The notes under the pieces are model-generated. The model ran no database searches. It saw only the letters and a program-made list of their open reading frames with translations, and was not told where the DNA came from. The translations under genes were made by a program, and so were the position numbers. Of a stretch of 64,000 nucleotides of DNA, positions 61,932 through 64,000 are shown piece after piece (position 1 is the first letter of the stretch; the number at the start of each line of letters is the position of its first letter). Source of the stretch: Streptomyces niveus (GTDB lineage Bacteria > Actinomycetota > Actinomycetes > Streptomycetales > Streptomycetaceae); NCBI RefSeq assembly GCF_002009175.1, contig NZ_CP018047.1, forward strand, positions 1,860,001 through 1,924,000, in the 5' to 3' direction.

Positions 61932-64000
61932 CTACTCGCGCGTCCCCGCCAGTGCGACCGGCCTCGTGCGCAGCGCCGTCAGCGCGGGGACGACGGCGGC
62001 CAGTACCGCCAGCACGGCGCTCGCCGCCACCATCGCTCCCACGCTCCCCAAGGGCACGACCAGGGGCGACCGGACGGAGAGCAGCGCGAGGGCGCCCCGT
62101 ACACCGAGGAGGTTCAGGCCGGCCACGGCGGCGCCGAGGAGGGAGCCGACGGCCACGGCCACCAGCGCCTCGGCCGCGACCAGGCGGAGCACCTGCGGCC
62201 CCGTCGCCCCGGCCAGCCGGAGCACCGCGAGATCGCCGACCCGGTCGGACGTCGCCATGACCAGGATGTTCGCCAGCGCGATCCCCGTGTACAGCAGGGC
62301 GATCCCAAGGATCAGCAGCATCCCCAGGCGGGTGCTCTCACTGGAGCGCGGATGGCTCAGCGCCGTCCAGGCGTCCTTCGTGAGAACGGTCGTCTCCGTC
62401 GCCCGCCCCGCCTCGCGCAGCGCGGTGTCGACGGCGGCGGCGTCCGCGCCGTCACGCAGTTTGACGTCGACGCGGTCGACCGTGGCACCGGGGGCGTTGC
62501 GCGGGGTCACGTACACCCCGTTGCTCCCGGTGCCGGTCCGCAGCACCGCCACGATCCGCAGCGTCGCCTCGCGGCCGTCGCCCAGCCAGACCCTGACCCG
62601 CTGTCCGACCGTGTGTGTCCGCCACTCCTCGTTGACGACGATGCCGCCGTCGTCCAGATCGGCCACCCGGCCGGACGCCACGGGCAGCCGGGACACCGCC
62701 ACGAGATCGGCCGGGTCCACGGCTCTGGCCTCGGACCTGACGAGGGCGACGCCCTCCTCGAGCACAGTCACGGCGGTGGTGCGCGAGGCACTCACATCCG
62801 TGCCGGGGATGCCCCGTACCCGTGCCACGAACGGGGCAGGCAGCGCGCCGTCCTCGCCCGGCGCCGCCACGACGTAGTCGGCGGTCGTCTGTGCCGCGGC
62901 CTCGGTGGCCTTGGCCTCGTTGATCGTCGCCGTCGTACCCAGGAGGGACGCGGCGAGCGCGACAGTGATCAGTACGGGGGCGGCGACGGCGGCCGTACGG
63001 CGCACCCCTGTTGCCGCGTTCTCCCGAGCCAGCAGCCCGGTGGCGCCGGGCAGCCGGGCGGGCAGCCAGGTGACGAGCCTGACCAGTGGCGGCACGAGCA
63101 CCGGCGCGTACAGGGCGAAGCCGACGATCAGCAGCATCGGCCGGGTGATGTAGGTCTTCCTCTTGAGTGCCTCGCCGGGATCGGTGGCCAGCGACCACGC
63201 GAGCAGTCCGAGACCTGCAAGCAGGACGAGGGCGCCGAGCAGCCAACGGCTCGGGGGCATAGCCCGGTTGTCGACGGCGGCCTCGCGCAGCGCCTCTGTG
63301 GGCTTGATCCGTCCGGCCCGCCAGGAGGACGCCGGGACGCCGGCCATCGCCACGCACAGGCCCGTCCAGAAGGCCGTGTGCAGCGGCCAGGTCTGATCGC
63401 CGATCGCGAACCAGGACGGTGCGATCCCGCTGTCGGCCATCCACGCGGCGAGCGGCGGAGCACCGAGGCCACCGAGCAGACAGCCGAACGCCGAGGCCGG
63501 TACGGCGACGAGGATCGCCTCCGCGAACACCGTCCGCCGTATCTGTCGCGGAGTGGCCCCCGCCGTACGGAGGAGGCCGAACTCGCGTCTGCGCTGTGCC
63601 ACGGCGAAGGCGAAGGTCGACGCCACGACGAAGAGGGAGACGAAGCAGGTGATGCCCGCCGCCGTACCCAGCAGCGCGTTGACCGCGACCAGGGCCTCGC
63701 TGTCCCGGTCCGGGTCCGGATCGGCCGCGCGCCGCCCGTCACCGGTCAGGACCTCCAAGCCGGCTCCGGAACCGGTGCCGGTGCCCGTCGCGCGTACGGC
63801 CCTCCGGACGGCCGCCGCGTCCGCGTGAACCACCAACGCGTCGATACGGGGCGAGAGTTGGGCGGCCTCGGCGTCGGTGAAGAACACCGCGGTCTCGAAG
63901 TCCGTCGCGCCCACGGTCCCGACGACCGTGCGGCTGCTGGCCCCGGCCGGAGTGACGACCCTGACCCGGTCTCCGATCTCGACGCCGTCATCCGCCCGGG
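61932..64000 (-). CDS. FtsX-like ABC transporter permease (5' end beyond window)
   Basis: Membrane subunit of MacB/LolC type; the open frame continues to the window edge, so at least ~689 residues are present and the start is missing. Two permease cores are visible, each with several helices: one has FAVAQRRREFGLLRTAGATPRQIRR, the other DRVGDLAVLRLAGATGPQVLRLV near the C-terminus, the conserved loop that couples to the ATPase. Between them is a large extracytoplasmic domain (~200 residues: ...AAPGEDGALPAPFVARV...). The partner ATPase should lie beyond 64000. Substrate unknown. Confidence 0.9.
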   Translation of the reverse strand, partial: RADDGVEIGDRVRVVTPAGASSRTVVGTVGATDFETAVFFTDAEAAQLSPRIDALVVHADAAAVRRAVRATGTGTGSGAGLEVLTGDGRRAADPDPDRDSEALVAVNALLGTAAGITCFVSLFVVASTFAFAVAQRRREFGLLRTAGATPRQIRRTVFAEAILVAVPASAFGCLLGGLGAPPLAAWMADSGIAPSWFAIGDQTWPLHTAFWTGLCVAMAGVPASSWRAGRIKPTEALREAAVDNRAMPPSRWLLGALVLLAGLGLLAWSLATDPGEALKRKTYITRPMLLIVGFALYAPVLVPPLVRLVTWLPARLPGATGLLARENAATGVRRTAAVAAPVLITVALAASLLGTTATINEAKATEAAAQTTADYVVAAPGEDGALPAPFVARVRGIPGTDVSASRTTAVTVLEEGVALVRSEARAVDPADLVAVSRLPVASGRVADLDDGGIVVNEEWRTHTVGQRVRVWLGDGREATLRIVAVLRTGTGSNGVYVTPRNAPGATVDRVDVKLRDGADAAAVDTALREAGRATETTVLTKDAWTALSHPRSSESTRLGMLLILGIALLYTGIALANILVMATSDRVGDLAVLRLAGATGPQVLRLVAAEALVAVAVGSLLGAAVAGLNLLGVRGALALLSVRSPLVVPLGSVGAMVAASAVLAVLAAVVPALTALRTRPVALAGTRE

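Overview
The window is chromosomal DNA from a Streptomyces or close relative. G+C is very high, codon third positions are almost all G or C, GTG starts are common, and the gene order (hrdB, whiH, rnhB, nrdJ-nrdR, lexA, hflX, an RSH enzyme, dapF, miaA, miaB, gluABCD, recX-recA) is the conserved core order known between hrdB and recA in Streptomyces coelicolor. Species cannot be fixed from this sequence. No rRNA, tRNA, CRISPR array, insertion sequence or prophage was recognised.

Layout. 1-5 kb: the 5' part of hrdB (principal sigma factor), the sporulation regulator whiH, an ABC ATPase-permease fusion and a NrtR-like Nudix regulator. 5-12 kb: a DUF4192 protein divergent from a RecQ-type helicase with a phosphoribosyltransferase-like tail, separated by a perfect palindrome made of two DnaA-box sequences; then two poorly known proteins and rnhB. 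11.6-14 kb: a TetR repressor divergent from a 14-helix drug exporter, with two identical palindromic operators between them. 14-22 kb: a membrane protein, an ADP-ribosylglycohydrolase, a histidine phosphatase, a YdbC-like protein, a DUF1152 protein, a TerD protein and an unknown protein. 21.8-29 kb: DNA precursor and repair genes (nrdJ, nrdR with tandem NrdR boxes, lexA with an SOS box, dinG). 29-33.7 kb: a three-gene NRPS-independent siderophore operon (two IucA/IucC synthetases flanking an acyltransferase) that lacks amine-supply, hydroxylase and transport genes. 34-37 kb: two tandem paralogous secreted trypsin-like lipoproteins.

37-49 kb: conserved housekeeping genes (hflX, an M1 peptidase, the RSH enzyme, dapF, miaA, miaB) with small accessory genes between them, including an orphan MT0933-like antitoxin. 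49-56.6 kb: an orphan TAXI-type binding protein, the two-component pair matching GluK-GluR, and the glutamate transporter gluABCD. 56.8-59.7 kb: an FAD monooxygenase carrying a TTA (bldA-type) codon, and a cysteine dioxygenase-rhodanese operon preceded by a short cysteine-rich leader ORF. 59.9-64 kb: recX-recA with a probable SOS box, and an FtsX-type permease cut by the window end.

Most promising for follow-up: (1) the cysteine leader peptide ahead of cysteine dioxygenase-rhodanese, which suggests translation-coupled attenuation; (2) the double DnaA-box palindrome between DUF4192 and RecQ; (3) the minimal siderophore operon; (4) the TetR/MFS double operator; (5) the orphan TAXI protein beside GluK-GluR. 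All motif calls were made by eye, with no database search.
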